A stretch of DNA of 64,000 nt, taken from NCBI GenBank assembly GCA_965221655.1, contig OZ244906.1, positions 62,001 through 126,000 of the forward strand. Reading direction: 5' to 3'. This stretch comes from Bin107 sp965221655. GTDB lineage: Bacteria; UBA8248. The position numbers and the translations under genes were made by a program. Positions within the stretch are counted from its first letter, which is position 1. Each line of letters opens with the position of its first letter. The notes beneath the pieces were generated by a model, which saw nothing but the letters and a program-made list of their open reading frames with translations, had not been told where the DNA came from and made no database searches. Shown here in pieces: positions 53,130 through 62,019 of the stretch.

Positions 53130-55652
53130 CTACTCCTCCACCGGGTGGTAGGTGAGTTCGTCCGCGTCGGGGAAGTCGTCCCCGCTGAGGGGATCGTCCG
53201 CATCCGCCGAAAAATCCTCCCCGCCCCCGATCGCTTCTTCCTCATACACGGAATCGGGCGGTTCGCCCCCTGCGTAGTGGGCGTCGTCGCCCATCGTGTC
53301 TTCTTCTGTGGCCGGGGCGGGGGCCGGCGCGGGGAGGGGCGGGCGGTTCGCCTCGCGGCGGATGCGCTCGGGCAGGCCGCTCCACCGCTGGCGCACGCGT
53401 GCGTTGCCCACCGCGATGCCGAGTGCCTTCTTCGTCCCGACGAGCACGACGAGCCGCTGCGCGCGCGTGAGGGCAGTGTAGACCAGGTTGCGCTGCAGCA
53501 TCGGGTAGTGCTGGGTGTGAAGCGGTATGACGACGGCGGGGTATTCGCTCCCCTGGCTCTTGTGGACGGTGATGGCGTAGGCGTGCACCACCTCATCGAG
53601 GGCGGAGCGCGTGTAATCGACGAGGCGCGCGTCGAAGGCCACGCGAATGCCGCCCTCCTCGGTCGAGACGCTGCGCACGACGCCGATGTCGCCGTTGAAC
53701 ACGTCCTTCTCGTAGTTGTTGCGCACCTGGATGACCTTATCCCCGGTGCGGAACGCCCGCCCTCCGCTCTGAAGAGCAGTGCCGCCCGCGGGGTTGAGCG
53801 TCTCCTGGAGGCGTCCGTTGAGGCTTTGTACGCCGAGTACGCCGCGCTGCATGGGGGAGATGACCTGTACGTCCTTTATCGGGTCGAGGCCGAAGCGTTC
53901 GGGAATGCGCTCGCGGCACAGTTCGACGAGTAAGTCCGCGCAGCGCTCCGCCTCGCTCTCCTCGATGAAGTAATAGTCGAGCGGCGCGCCGTCTGCCCCC
54001 GGCTTGCCGCCGCGGGGCATCTCGCCGCGGTTGACGCGGTGGGCGTTCTCGACGATGAGGCTCTCACTCGATTGGCGAAACACTTCCTTAAGCCGCACCA
54101 CTTTGGGGGTTTCGGAGGCGATGACGTCGCCCAGCACGTTGCCGGGACCCACCGAGGGGAGCTGATCCACGTCGCCCACCATCACGAGCGTCGCCGCGTC
54201 GGGCACCGCGCGGAGCAGATGCGCCGTCAGGTGCACGTCGAGCATCGAGGCTTCATCCACGATCATGACGTCGGCGGTCAGGGGATTTTCCGCGTCGCGC
54301 GTGAAGCCGCCCGCGTGCCAGCTGAACTCGAGCAGCCTGTGTATGGTGCCTGCCTCGTGTCCCGTCACCTCAGAGAGCCGCTTGGCCGCCCGGCCCGTGG
54401 GCGCGCCGAGCACGACCTCGAGGCCGAGTTTCGCGTAGAGGCTCGTTACGGCGCTCACGATGGTCGTTTTGCCCGTACCGGGGCCGCCCGTTACGACGAG
54501 CACCTTATCGGTGAGCGCGCCCTCTATCGCGGCTCCCTGCGCCTCGTTGGCCACGCCGCCCTCGAGTGCGCGCCGGGCGAGGGCGCGCAGACGCTCGGTG
54601 GTGTTGGCCCCCGGTGCGCCCTCACCCCGCAGGGCGGTTTGCAGGCGCGCCTCATCCCGCGGGCTCTGGATGAGCGTCGCCAGGCGGCGGGCGACCTCGC
54701 ACTCGGCCGCGTAGAGCGGGCGCGCGTAGACGCGCTTGTTCGCGGAGGAGGAGAGGTTTTCGCTCAGGTGGGCCGATTCGATGACCAGCGAGCCGCCCTT
54801 GCCCAGACCGTCCAGGGTCGCGGCCAAGGCGTCCTCTTCCGTCTCGAGCATCTCGGCGGCGGCCTCGACCAAATCGGCGTAGGGCAGGAAGGAGTGCCCC
54901 TCCTGCTCGGCGAGTTGGTTCAGCACGTAGAAGGCGCCGGCCTCGAGCCGCGCGGGGGCGTCGGCGGGAATTCCCAGACGGCGGGCGATGCGGTCCGCAC
55001 TCTTGAAGCCCACGCCGTGAATCTCCGCCGCCAGTCGATAGGGGTCGCCGCGCACCACCTGAATGGCGTTCGCGCCGTAGGTTCTCAGAATCTTCTCCGA
55101 CAAATGGAGCGGAACGTCGTATTGCCGCAGGAAGAGCATGATCTCCTTGACCTCGCTCTGGCTCTTCCAGCTCTCCACGATGCTCTCGAGCTTCTTCGCC
55201 CCCAGGCCGTTCACCTCCTGCAAGCGTTCGGGTTGGTTGTCGAGCACGTCGAGTGATTTCTCGCCGAAATGCTCGACGATGCGCCGGGCCAGGGCGGGGC
55301 CGATGTTCTTGATGATGCCCGAGGCGAGGTATTTCTCGATGCCCTCAAGCGTGGTGGGCGGCAGGGGGTTTGCGCTTTGTGCGTGAAACTGGCGGCCGAA
55401 GCGGGGATGCTCCTTCCAGTCTCCCGCGAAGCGCACGCGCTCGCCCTCGCGGATGGAGGAGAGGTGGCCCACCACGGCCACGCGCGCGAAATCCGCGTTG
55501 TCGGGCTGTACGAGCAGCACGCTGTAGCCCGTGTCCTCGGCGCGAAAGCGAATCCGCTCCACCGTGCCGACGAGCTCGCCGCCATCTGCCGGAAACAGTC
55601 GCCCCTGGGGGGGCTGTGCTGCGGGGCGGCGTGTTGCGGGCTTGCGCGTCAT
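53130..55652 (-). CDS. recD2: RecD2 (RecD-like SF1B) DNA helicase
   Basis: 5'-3' DNA helicase of 840 residues. An N-terminal OB-like region (GTVERIRFRAEDTGYSVLLV) and tandem HhH segments (NGLGAKKLESIVESW, IHGVGFKSADRIA) precede the motor. Motor motifs are GGPGTGKTTIV (Walker A), MIVDEASMLD (Walker B), MVGDVDQLPSVGPG and the final HAYAITVHKSQGSEYP. The length and N-terminal extension match RecD2, which works without RecB/RecC, and neither is present. The acidic C-terminal tail (about 770-840) is unusual. 49 bp downstream of mazG. Confidence 0.94.
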   Translation of the reverse strand: MTRKPATRRPAAQPPQGRLFPADGGELVGTVERIRFRAEDTGYSVLLVQPDNADFARVAVVGHLSSIREGERVRFAGDWKEHPRFGRQFHAQSANPLPPTTLEGIEKYLASGIIKNIGPALARRIVEHFGEKSLDVLDNQPERLQEVNGLGAKKLESIVESWKSQSEVKEIMLFLRQYDVPLHLSEKILRTYGANAIQVVRGDPYRLAAEIHGVGFKSADRIARRLGIPADAPARLEAGAFYVLNQLAEQEGHSFLPYADLVEAAAEMLETEEDALAATLDGLGKGGSLVIESAHLSENLSSSANKRVYARPLYAAECEVARRLATLIQSPRDEARLQTALRGEGAPGANTTERLRALARRALEGGVANEAQGAAIEGALTDKVLVVTGGPGTGKTTIVSAVTSLYAKLGLEVVLGAPTGRAAKRLSEVTGHEAGTIHRLLEFSWHAGGFTRDAENPLTADVMIVDEASMLDVHLTAHLLRAVPDAATLVMVGDVDQLPSVGPGNVLGDVIASETPKVVRLKEVFRQSSESLIVENAHRVNRGEMPRGGKPGADGAPLDYYFIEESEAERCADLLVELCRERIPERFGLDPIKDVQVISPMQRGVLGVQSLNGRLQETLNPAGGTALQSGGRAFRTGDKVIQVRNNYEKDVFNGDIGVVRSVSTEEGGIRVAFDARLVDYTRSALDEVVHAYAITVHKSQGSEYPAVVIPLHTQHYPMLQRNLVYTALTRAQRLVVLVGTKKALGIAVGNARVRQRWSGLPERIRREANRPPLPAPAPAPATEEDTMGDDAHYAGGEPPDSVYEEEAIGGGEDFSADADDPLSGDDFPDADELTYHPVEE

Positions 55653-55701
55653 GGGTCGTTCCTGCTCGTTTCGGGGCGGGCGGTGTTGCGGCTGCTTAGG
55701 A

Positions 55702-56502
55702 TTAGGCGCCTCTCTCGTGCGCCTTCGCTTCGTTCCAAAGGGCTTCGAGCTCCTCGGGCGATACCTCCTCGGGCGAGAGCCCCCTGGTGCGCAGGGCGTC
55801 TTCTATGTGGTGAAAGCGCGCGGTGAAGCGCGCGACGGCGGCGCGGGCCGCACCCTCTGCATTCACGCCGAGTTTGCGGGCGAGGTTCACGGCGGCGAAG
55901 AGAAAATCGCCCATCTCCTCCTCGAGTGCCTGCGCGTCGCCCGTGCGCATCGCCGCTCCGAGTTCCGCCCATTCCTCCTCCACCTTGTCTGCCGCCCCCG
56001 CGGCGTCGGGCCAGTCGAACCCCACGCGCGAGGCCTTTCCCTGAAGCCTCTGGGCGCGCTGTAAGGCGGGCATGGCGGCCGGCACGCCGTCGAGAATGGA
56101 GGCGGCCTCGTTCTTCGCCCCGGAGCGGACCTTCCTCTTGTTGATCTCCCAGTTCCTGAGCACCTCGCCGCTGGTGTCGGCCGGGGTGTCCCCGAACACG
56201 TGGGGGTGGCGGTCGACCATCTTCTGGGCGAGGGCGCGGGCCGTTTCGTCGGCGTCGAAAAGCCCTTGTTCCTCGGCGAGGCGGCAGTGAAAGAGCACCT
56301 GGAGGAGCAGGTCGCCCAACTCCTCTTTCAGCATGTCGGGGTCGCCCGCCTCGACGGCCTCCATCACCTCGTAGGCTTCTTCGACGAGGTAGGGCTTGAG
56401 GGTGTGGTGGTCCTGTTCCCTGTCCCAGGGACAGCCGTCGGGCGCCCGGAGGCGGGCCATCACCTCCACGGCGCGCTCGAAACCGCTTTTCTTCTCGCTC
56501 AA
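55702..56502 (-). CDS. mazG: Nucleoside triphosphate pyrophosphohydrolase
   Basis: Hydrolyses NTPs to NMPs plus PPi, cleansing damaged nucleotides. About 266 residues with two MazG domains. The first has VMARLRAPDGCPWDREQDHHTLKPYLVEEAYE in two blocks and EELGDLLLQVLFH. The second has KVEEEWAELG and EEEMGDFLFAAVNLAR (EExxE, ExxD). I chose the TTG at 56502, preceded by GAGG, because it gives the family's short N-terminus. An in-frame ATG at 56535 adds 11 residues. Upstream of recD2 on the same strand. Confidence 0.92.
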   Translation of the reverse strand: MSEKKSGFERAVEVMARLRAPDGCPWDREQDHHTLKPYLVEEAYEVMEAVEAGDPDMLKEELGDLLLQVLFHCRLAEEQGLFDADETARALAQKMVDRHPHVFGDTPADTSGEVLRNWEINKRKVRSGAKNEAASILDGVPAAMPALQRAQRLQGKASRVGFDWPDAAGAADKVEEEWAELGAAMRTGDAQALEEEMGDFLFAAVNLARKLGVNAEGAARAAVARFTARFHHIEDALRTRGLSPEEVSPEELEALWNEAKAHERGA

Positions 56503-56686
56503 GGCGCACCTCACGTGCGGGGAATTCCGGCGCACCGAAGTATACGCGCAACCCCCGGTGCGGGCAACGAGGCGGGTTGCGGCGGGGCGGCCGGCCCCGC
56601 CCGAGGCGCTCGGTTCCTACAAAGGGGTTTTAGCCCATGATATAGGATGATTTGCACGTGCAGACACAAAATATTGTGGTTTGCGC

Positions 56687-56692
56687 TTGACA
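56687..56692 (+). promoter_or_regulatory. Possible -35 element for mutL
   Basis: A perfect TTGACA at 56687-56692 lies in an AT-rich stretch 54 bp before the mutL ATG. The matching -10 (GAAATT, 17 bp later) is weak. Confidence 0.3.
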
Positions 56693-56745
56693 TATCGCGC
56701 CAAATGATGGAAATTGCACTTTTGACGGCCCATGAGGAATTTCCC

Positions 56746-58575
56746 ATGCAACGAACCTCACGCATACGCGTCTTGCCCGAGGCGCTCGCCAACCAGATAG
56801 CCGCGGGCGAGGTGGTGCAGCGCCCCGCATCGGTTTTGAAGGAACTCCTCGAGAACAGCATCGACGCAGACGCCGCGCGGGTGGAGATCGATCTCGAATC
56901 CGGCGGGGCGTCGCGCGTGCAGGTGGTGGACGACGGCTGCGGCATGGGCGCTGACGACGCGCTGTTGTGCCTGGAGCGCCACGCGACGAGCAAGATAGCG
57001 ACGGATGCGGACTTGGGCAGCGTCACCACCCTGGGCTTTCGGGGCGAGGCGCTGCCGAGCGTCGCGGCGGTCTCGAAGATGACCATCACTACCAGAAGGC
57101 CGGAGGATGCCCTCGGCGTGGAGGTGCGCGTGGAGGGCGGAAGGGTAAAGCGCGTAACCGAGATGGGGGCACCCGCGGGCACCCGGATGGAGGTGCGCTC
57201 CCTGTTCTACAACGTGCCCGCGCGGCGCAAGTTTCTCAAGAGAAGGGAAACGGAGCTGGCCCGCTGCCTGGAGGTGGCCCACCAGGCGGCGATGGCGAAC
57301 CCCGGAGTCGCCTTCGTCCTGCGCCACGGCAAGCGAGTGCTGCTCGACGTGGACGCCTCGGCAGACGCCCGCAGCCGCGCGGCGGAGCTCGTGGGTGCGG
57401 CTGCCGCGGAGCATTTGCTGGAAATTCCGCGCGCAGCATCCGGCGAGATGACGTTCGGCGGCTGGGCGGGTGCGCCGAGTCTGCACCGCTCCACGCGCGA
57501 CGCGCAGTATCTGTTCGTGAACGGGCGCCCCATTCGGGATCGCCTCTTCGTCCACGCGGCGTATGCGGCCTACAGAAGCTTTATGCCGGTGAAGCGGCAT
57601 CCCGTCTTCATCCTGTTTCTCGACATGCCGCCCGGGGACGTGGACGTGAACGTCCACCCCGCCAAGCAGGAGGTGCGCTTTCGCTTCGCCCCGGGCGTCT
57701 ACGAACTGGTGCGCGAGAGCGTGGCCGCCGTCCTGGGGGCGCGGCCCGAGCCGAGGAGGAGTTTTGCCCCGCCGGGCCGCGTGGCGCCCGACTACGCACG
57801 CGCGGGCGGCGCGCAGACGGCGGATGCTCCCCGCTCGCCCGCACTGGTGAGCGGCGGGGGATACTTCGGCGGGCAGACGCCTGCCCCCGCCGGGCCGCCC
57901 CCGGTCGCGCCTCCCCCCGTGGATGCGCAGCAGCAAGAGGCGCCCGCACCTTTTGCGCGCATGCTGGAGCCACCCCATCCCGCCGACCCCGTGGTGCTCT
58001 CCGAGTGCCGCTACCTCGGCCAGTGGGAGCAATGTTTCCTGCTGTTCGCCTCTCCGCAGGGGCTCGTGCTCGTCGACCAGCACGCCGCCCACGAGCGGGT
58101 GCTCTACAACCGGTTTCGCGATCAGTTCCGCGAAGGCCGCGTGGAGAGCCAGGCTTGTCTAGTGCCCGAGGAGGTTCGCCTCAGACCCGAGGAGGCGCTG
58201 GTCATCGAGGCGCACCACGACGATTTGCTGCGCTCGGGCTTCGAGCTCGAAAGCGCGGGGCCGGGCGCATACCACGTGCGCGCCGTACCCGCCCTCCTGG
58301 CGGACAGGGACCCCGCGGGGGCGGTGCGCCGCATCGTCGAGAGTCTGGCGGAGGTCGAAGGCCCGGTGAGTTTTGCCGATCTGATAGACGGCATCATTGC
58401 GCGGATGAGCTGCCGCGGCGCGGTGAAGGCGGCCCGGGCCATGCGCTCCGAGGAGGTGGCCGCTCTGGTCGCCGAGCTGGAGAAGACGCCGGGCCGGTGG
58501 ACTTGCCCGCACGGGCGGCCCATCATGCTGGTCATGGGCGCGGAGCCCGTGCGGAGACGCTTTTTGCGCACCTGA
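56746..58575 (+). CDS. mutL: DNA mismatch repair protein MutL
   Basis: 609-residue GHKL ATPase. LPEALANQIAAGEVVQRPAS, E36 in KELLENSIDADA, VDDGCGM and TLGFRGEALPS are intact. A proline-rich linker (about 325-420) leads to the dimerisation/endonuclease domain with DQHAAHERVLYN (444-455), SCRGAVKA, CPHGRP and a terminal FLR. Endonuclease-type MutL usually ends the first motif in Glu, but here it is Asn455. The ATG at 56746 follows GAGGAA; earlier in-frame ATGs give non-family residues. No mutS nearby. Confidence 0.95.
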   Translation: MQRTSRIRVLPEALANQIAAGEVVQRPASVLKELLENSIDADAARVEIDLESGGASRVQVVDDGCGMGADDALLCLERHATSKIATDADLGSVTTLGFRGEALPSVAAVSKMTITTRRPEDALGVEVRVEGGRVKRVTEMGAPAGTRMEVRSLFYNVPARRKFLKRRETELARCLEVAHQAAMANPGVAFVLRHGKRVLLDVDASADARSRAAELVGAAAAEHLLEIPRAASGEMTFGGWAGAPSLHRSTRDAQYLFVNGRPIRDRLFVHAAYAAYRSFMPVKRHPVFILFLDMPPGDVDVNVHPAKQEVRFRFAPGVYELVRESVAAVLGARPEPRRSFAPPGRVAPDYARAGGAQTADAPRSPALVSGGGYFGGQTPAPAGPPPVAPPPVDAQQQEAPAPFARMLEPPHPADPVVLSECRYLGQWEQCFLLFASPQGLVLVDQHAAHERVLYNRFRDQFREGRVESQACLVPEEVRLRPEEALVIEAHHDDLLRSGFELESAGPGAYHVRAVPALLADRDPAGAVRRIVESLAEVEGPVSFADLIDGIIARMSCRGAVKAARAMRSEEVAALVAELEKTPGRWTCPHGRPIMLVMGAEPVRRRFLRT

Positions 58576-58879
58576 GCAGGCTGCGCGGCGGCGGGGAGTG
58601 CGCTGCTTGACACCACTGCGTGCGCGCAACAAAATGGGGGGCAGGAAAACGCGGAGCCGTCGGGGAGGGTTTTTGATGGCGCATCCTCTGGAGGAAGCCT
58701 CCCATTCGCGCTTTTTGGCCCGCGTCGCCGCCTGCAGGCGGCGGTCGGTTCGTTTGTTGCGCCCGCGCACCCATCGTCTTTCGGGCGAGAGGGTGGCGGG
58801 CGTTTTCCGTATGCATCGCCGCACACGATAGCCGGGAGCCGCCGCTCGTTTCGCCTCGTTCCAGGGAGTCGCGACACAG
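58576..58879 (+). promoter_or_regulatory. Promoter and structured leader of guaBA
   Basis: This 304-bp stretch holds TTGACA (58607-58612), a 17-bp spacer and CAAAAT (58630-58635), implying a leader of about 235 nt. The leader contains a hairpin GGAGG-AAG-CCTCC (58690-58702), a perfect 18-nt palindrome CGCCGCCTGCAGGCGGCG (58726-58743) and a short SD-preceded open frame (58676-58831). It does not resemble a purine riboswitch core. Confidence 0.55.
58676..58831 (+). CDS. Possible 51-residue basic leader ORF
   Basis: The ATG is preceded by GGGGAGG with a 7-nt spacer. The product begins MAHPLEEASHSRFLARV and is arginine-rich thereafter (RRRSVRLLRPRTHRL). It lies wholly in the guaB leader and could be a translated regulator or simply an open frame in GC-rich DNA. 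Confidence 0.25.
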   Translation: MAHPLEEASHSRFLARVAACRRRSVRLLRPRTHRLSGERVAGVFRMHRRTR

Positions 58880-60379
58880 ATGTTCAACGCTCCGATAGAA
58901 GAAGCCTACACCTTCGACGACGTGATGCTGCTGCCCGCGCGTTCCGACGTACTGCCCAAGGACGTCGACCTCGCCACGCGCCTGTGCGAGGAGATAGAGC
59001 TGGGCATTCCGCTCCTGAGCGCGGCCATGGACACGGTGACCGAGTCGGGTCTGGCCATCGCCCTGGCCCAGCAGGGCGGGCTGGGCGTGGTGCACCGGAG
59101 CATGTCGATCGAGCGCCAGGCGGCCGAGGTGGACCGCGTGAAGCGCTCGGAGAGCGGCATGGTGACCGAGCCCATCACGATGCGGCCCGACCAGAAGATA
59201 CGCGAGGCGCTCGAGGTCATGCAGACCTACCACATCTCGGGCGTGCCCATTACCGAGGGAGAGCGGCTGGTGGGCATTCTCACCAACCGCGACGTGCGCT
59301 TCGAGACGAACCTCGACAGGCCGGTCGCCCAGTTGATGACGCGCGAGGACCTCGTCACCGCCCCCGTCGGGACGACGCTCGACGAGAGCAAGGGGATGCT
59401 CCACCAGCACCGCATCGAGAAGCTGCTCGTCGTGGATGAGGACTTCAACCTGAAGGGCCTCATCACCCTCAAGGACATCGAGAAGGTGCGCCGCTACCCC
59501 AAGTCGGCGAAGGACGAGCTCGGGCGTCTGCGCGTGGCGGCGGCGGTGGGCGTTGCCGCGGACATGCGCGAGCGCGTAGCCGCCCTTGATGAGGCGGGGG
59601 CGGACCTCCTGGTCGTCGACAGCGCGCACGCCCACTCCGAGCGGGTGTTGCGGGCCGTCGAGGAGATCAAGAACGAGTGGCCCGACGTGCGGGTTCTGGC
59701 GGGCAACGTGGCCACGGCGGAGGGCACGCGCGACTTGATCGCGCGGGGTGCGGACATGGTAAAGGTCGGCATCGGGCCGGGCTCCATCTGCACGACGCGC
59801 GTGGTGGCGGGCGTGGGCGTGCCCCAGCTTAGCGCGGTGGCGAACTGCGCGGCGGCAGCAAAGCCCCACGGCGTCAAAATCGTCTCAGACGGCGGCATCA
59901 AGTACTCGGGCGACATCGTCAAGGCCCTCGCCGCCGGTGCGCACGCCGTGATGGTGGGCAGCCTGCTGGCGGGCGTGGAGGAGAGCCCGGGCGAGCGGGT
60001 GCTGTACCAGGGCAGAAGCTACAAGGTCTATCGCGGCATGGGGTCGGTCGGTGCGATGAGCAACGGCAAAAGCCGGGATCGCTACTTCCAGGACGCGCAA
60101 AACGGCTACCCCTCGACCGAGGAGGAGCACGCCTTCAGCGACTCGAAGCTCGTGCCCGAGGGCGTGGAGGGCAGGGTGCCCTACAAGGGGCCGCTCTCGG
60201 CCACCGTCTACCAACTCATGGGGGGCGTGGCGGCGGGAATGGGATACACGGGCTGCCGCAGCCTGCGGGAGTTGCGCGAGAAGGCCCGGTTCGTTCGCAT
60301 CACCTCGGCGGGTCTCACGGAAAGCCACGTACACGACGTGTTCATCACGCGCGAGTCGCCCAACTACCAGCGCGATTGA
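58880..60379 (+). CDS. guaB: IMP dehydrogenase
   Basis: Oxidises IMP to XMP with NAD, the committed step of GMP synthesis. 499 residues. It has EAYTFDDVMLLPARSDVLP, two CBS domains (about 95-215), VVDSAHAHSERVL, NVATAEGTRDLI, the catalytic loop GIGPGSICTTRVVAGVGVPQ (Cys), SDGGIKYSGDIVKALAAGA and the flap YRGMGSVGAM. The SD GGGAG lies upstream. guaA follows 35 bp later. Confidence 0.98.
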   Translation: MFNAPIEEAYTFDDVMLLPARSDVLPKDVDLATRLCEEIELGIPLLSAAMDTVTESGLAIALAQQGGLGVVHRSMSIERQAAEVDRVKRSESGMVTEPITMRPDQKIREALEVMQTYHISGVPITEGERLVGILTNRDVRFETNLDRPVAQLMTREDLVTAPVGTTLDESKGMLHQHRIEKLLVVDEDFNLKGLITLKDIEKVRRYPKSAKDELGRLRVAAAVGVAADMRERVAALDEAGADLLVVDSAHAHSERVLRAVEEIKNEWPDVRVLAGNVATAEGTRDLIARGADMVKVGIGPGSICTTRVVAGVGVPQLSAVANCAAAAKPHGVKIVSDGGIKYSGDIVKALAAGAHAVMVGSLLAGVEESPGERVLYQGRSYKVYRGMGSVGAMSNGKSRDRYFQDAQNGYPSTEEEHAFSDSKLVPEGVEGRVPYKGPLSATVYQLMGGVAAGMGYTGCRSLRELREKARFVRITSAGLTESHVHDVFITRESPNYQRD

Positions 60380-60414
60380 CGCCCCGTGCGGCCGCGGCCG
60401 CGCGGATTCCGGCG

Positions 60415-61983
60415 ATGGAGGAAGAAGGGCGGTTCGCCCGCTTCACGATGATGCGCGATCACATACTCATCCTCGACTTCGGCTCCCAGTACACGCAGCT
60501 CATCGCCCGGCGCGTGCGCGAGCTGAACGTGTATTGCGAAATTCACCCCTGCACCCGCGACTGGCGCACACTGGCGGGGGAGCAGACGCGCGGGGTCATC
60601 CTCTCGGGCGGGCCGATGAGCGTGTATGAGGCCGACGCCCCCACCCTCGACCCCGCCCTGCTCGCGGGCGACCTGCCCGTGCTGGGCATCTGCTACGGCA
60701 TGCAGCTCATGACGCACCTGCTCGGCGGCAGCGTCGGTGCGCAGCGCAAGCGCGAGTACGGGCGCGCGGAGCTGGTGGTGGACGAATCGACGGGCATCTT
60801 CGAGGGCTCTCCGGGCGTGGAGACCGTCTGGATGAGCCACGGCGACGCGATAGACGCACCGCCTCCCGGCTACAGGCCGCTCGCGCACTCGAACGGCTCG
60901 CCCGTGGCGGCGATGATGTCCGACGACGGGCGCCGCTACGGCATACAGTTTCACCCCGAGGTGGTCCACACTCCGCGCGGCAAGGAGATTCTGCGCAACT
61001 TCGTGCTAGGGGTATGCGGATGCGCGGGCGATTGGACGATGCGCTCTTTCGTCGATGAGGCGACAGACCGCATCCGTGAGCAGGTGGGCAGGGAGCGGGT
61101 GATATGCGGCCTCTCGGGCGGCGTGGATTCCGCCGTGACGGCGATGATCGTGAAAAAGGCGGTGGGGGATCGCCTCACCTGCATTTTCGTGGACAACGGC
61201 TTGCTCAGAAAGAACGAGGCCGAGGAGGTGGTGGCCACCTACGGCCCGCGCCTCTCGCTGGTGCACGTGGACGCGGGCCAGGAGTTTCTGGGCGCGCTGC
61301 GCGGGGTAACGCACCCTGAATCGAAGCGCAAGAAAATCGGCGAGCTCTTCATCCGCGTGTTCGAGCGCGAGGCGCGCAAGTTCGGCGACGCCAAATTCCT
61401 CGCCCAGGGGACGCTCTATCCCGACGTGATCGAGAGCGTCTCGTTCACGGGCGGCCCCTCGGTCACCATCAAGAGCCACCACAACGTGGGCGGGCTGCCC
61501 TCCTACATGCGGCTCGCACTCGTCGAGCCCTTGCGCGAACTCTTCAAGGACGAGGTGCGCGAAGCCGGCGTGGAGCTCGGCCTGCCGCGCGAGATGCTCT
61601 GGCGCCACCCGTTTCCCGGCCCCGGCCTCGCCGTGCGCGTCCTGGGCGAGGTGACCCCCCGCCGCGTGGAAACCCTCCAGGAGGCGGACGCTATTTTCAT
61701 CGAGACGCTGCGCGCCCACGGCTTCTACGACGAGGTGTGGCAGGCGTTCGCCGTGCTCCTGCCCATCCAGACCGTGGGCGTCATGGGCGACGCGCGCACC
61801 TACGAGAACGCCCTGGCGCTTCGGGCCGTCACCAGCGTGGACGGGATGACGGCGGACTGGGCGCGCCTGCCGCCCGATTTGCTCGCCGAAGCCTCCTCGC
61901 GCATCATCAACGAAGTGCACGGCGTCAACCGCGTAACCTACGACATCTCCTCCAAACCCCCCGGCACGATTGAGTGGGAGTGA
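60415..61983 (+). CDS. guaA: GMP synthase (glutamine-hydrolysing)
   Basis: Amidates XMP to GMP. 522 residues. The glutaminase domain has ILILDFGSQYTQLIARRVRE, the nucleophile Cys in VLGICYGMQ, and FHPEVVHT. The ATP-PPase domain has the P-loop GLSGGVDSAV, and the C-terminal dimerisation domain RHPFPGPGLAVR and YDISSKPPGTIEWE. The ATG at 60415 was chosen; ATGs at 60448/60451 begin exactly at the family core and are alternatives, none with an ideal SD. Confidence 0.97.
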   Translation: MEEEGRFARFTMMRDHILILDFGSQYTQLIARRVRELNVYCEIHPCTRDWRTLAGEQTRGVILSGGPMSVYEADAPTLDPALLAGDLPVLGICYGMQLMTHLLGGSVGAQRKREYGRAELVVDESTGIFEGSPGVETVWMSHGDAIDAPPPGYRPLAHSNGSPVAAMMSDDGRRYGIQFHPEVVHTPRGKEILRNFVLGVCGCAGDWTMRSFVDEATDRIREQVGRERVICGLSGGVDSAVTAMIVKKAVGDRLTCIFVDNGLLRKNEAEEVVATYGPRLSLVHVDAGQEFLGALRGVTHPESKRKKIGELFIRVFEREARKFGDAKFLAQGTLYPDVIESVSFTGGPSVTIKSHHNVGGLPSYMRLALVEPLRELFKDEVREAGVELGLPREMLWRHPFPGPGLAVRVLGEVTPRRVETLQEADAIFIETLRAHGFYDEVWQAFAVLLPIQTVGVMGDARTYENALALRAVTSVDGMTADWARLPPDLLAEASSRIINEVHGVNRVTYDISSKPPGTIEWE

Positions 61984-62019
61984 GGGAAAAGGTGGCGAAG
62001 CCGCTCGTGCGCAAACGTC

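Noticed and set aside
53130..56502. recD2-mazG as part of a defence island
   Set aside because: Both are ordinary housekeeping-type genes with native composition, beside mutL and guaBA.
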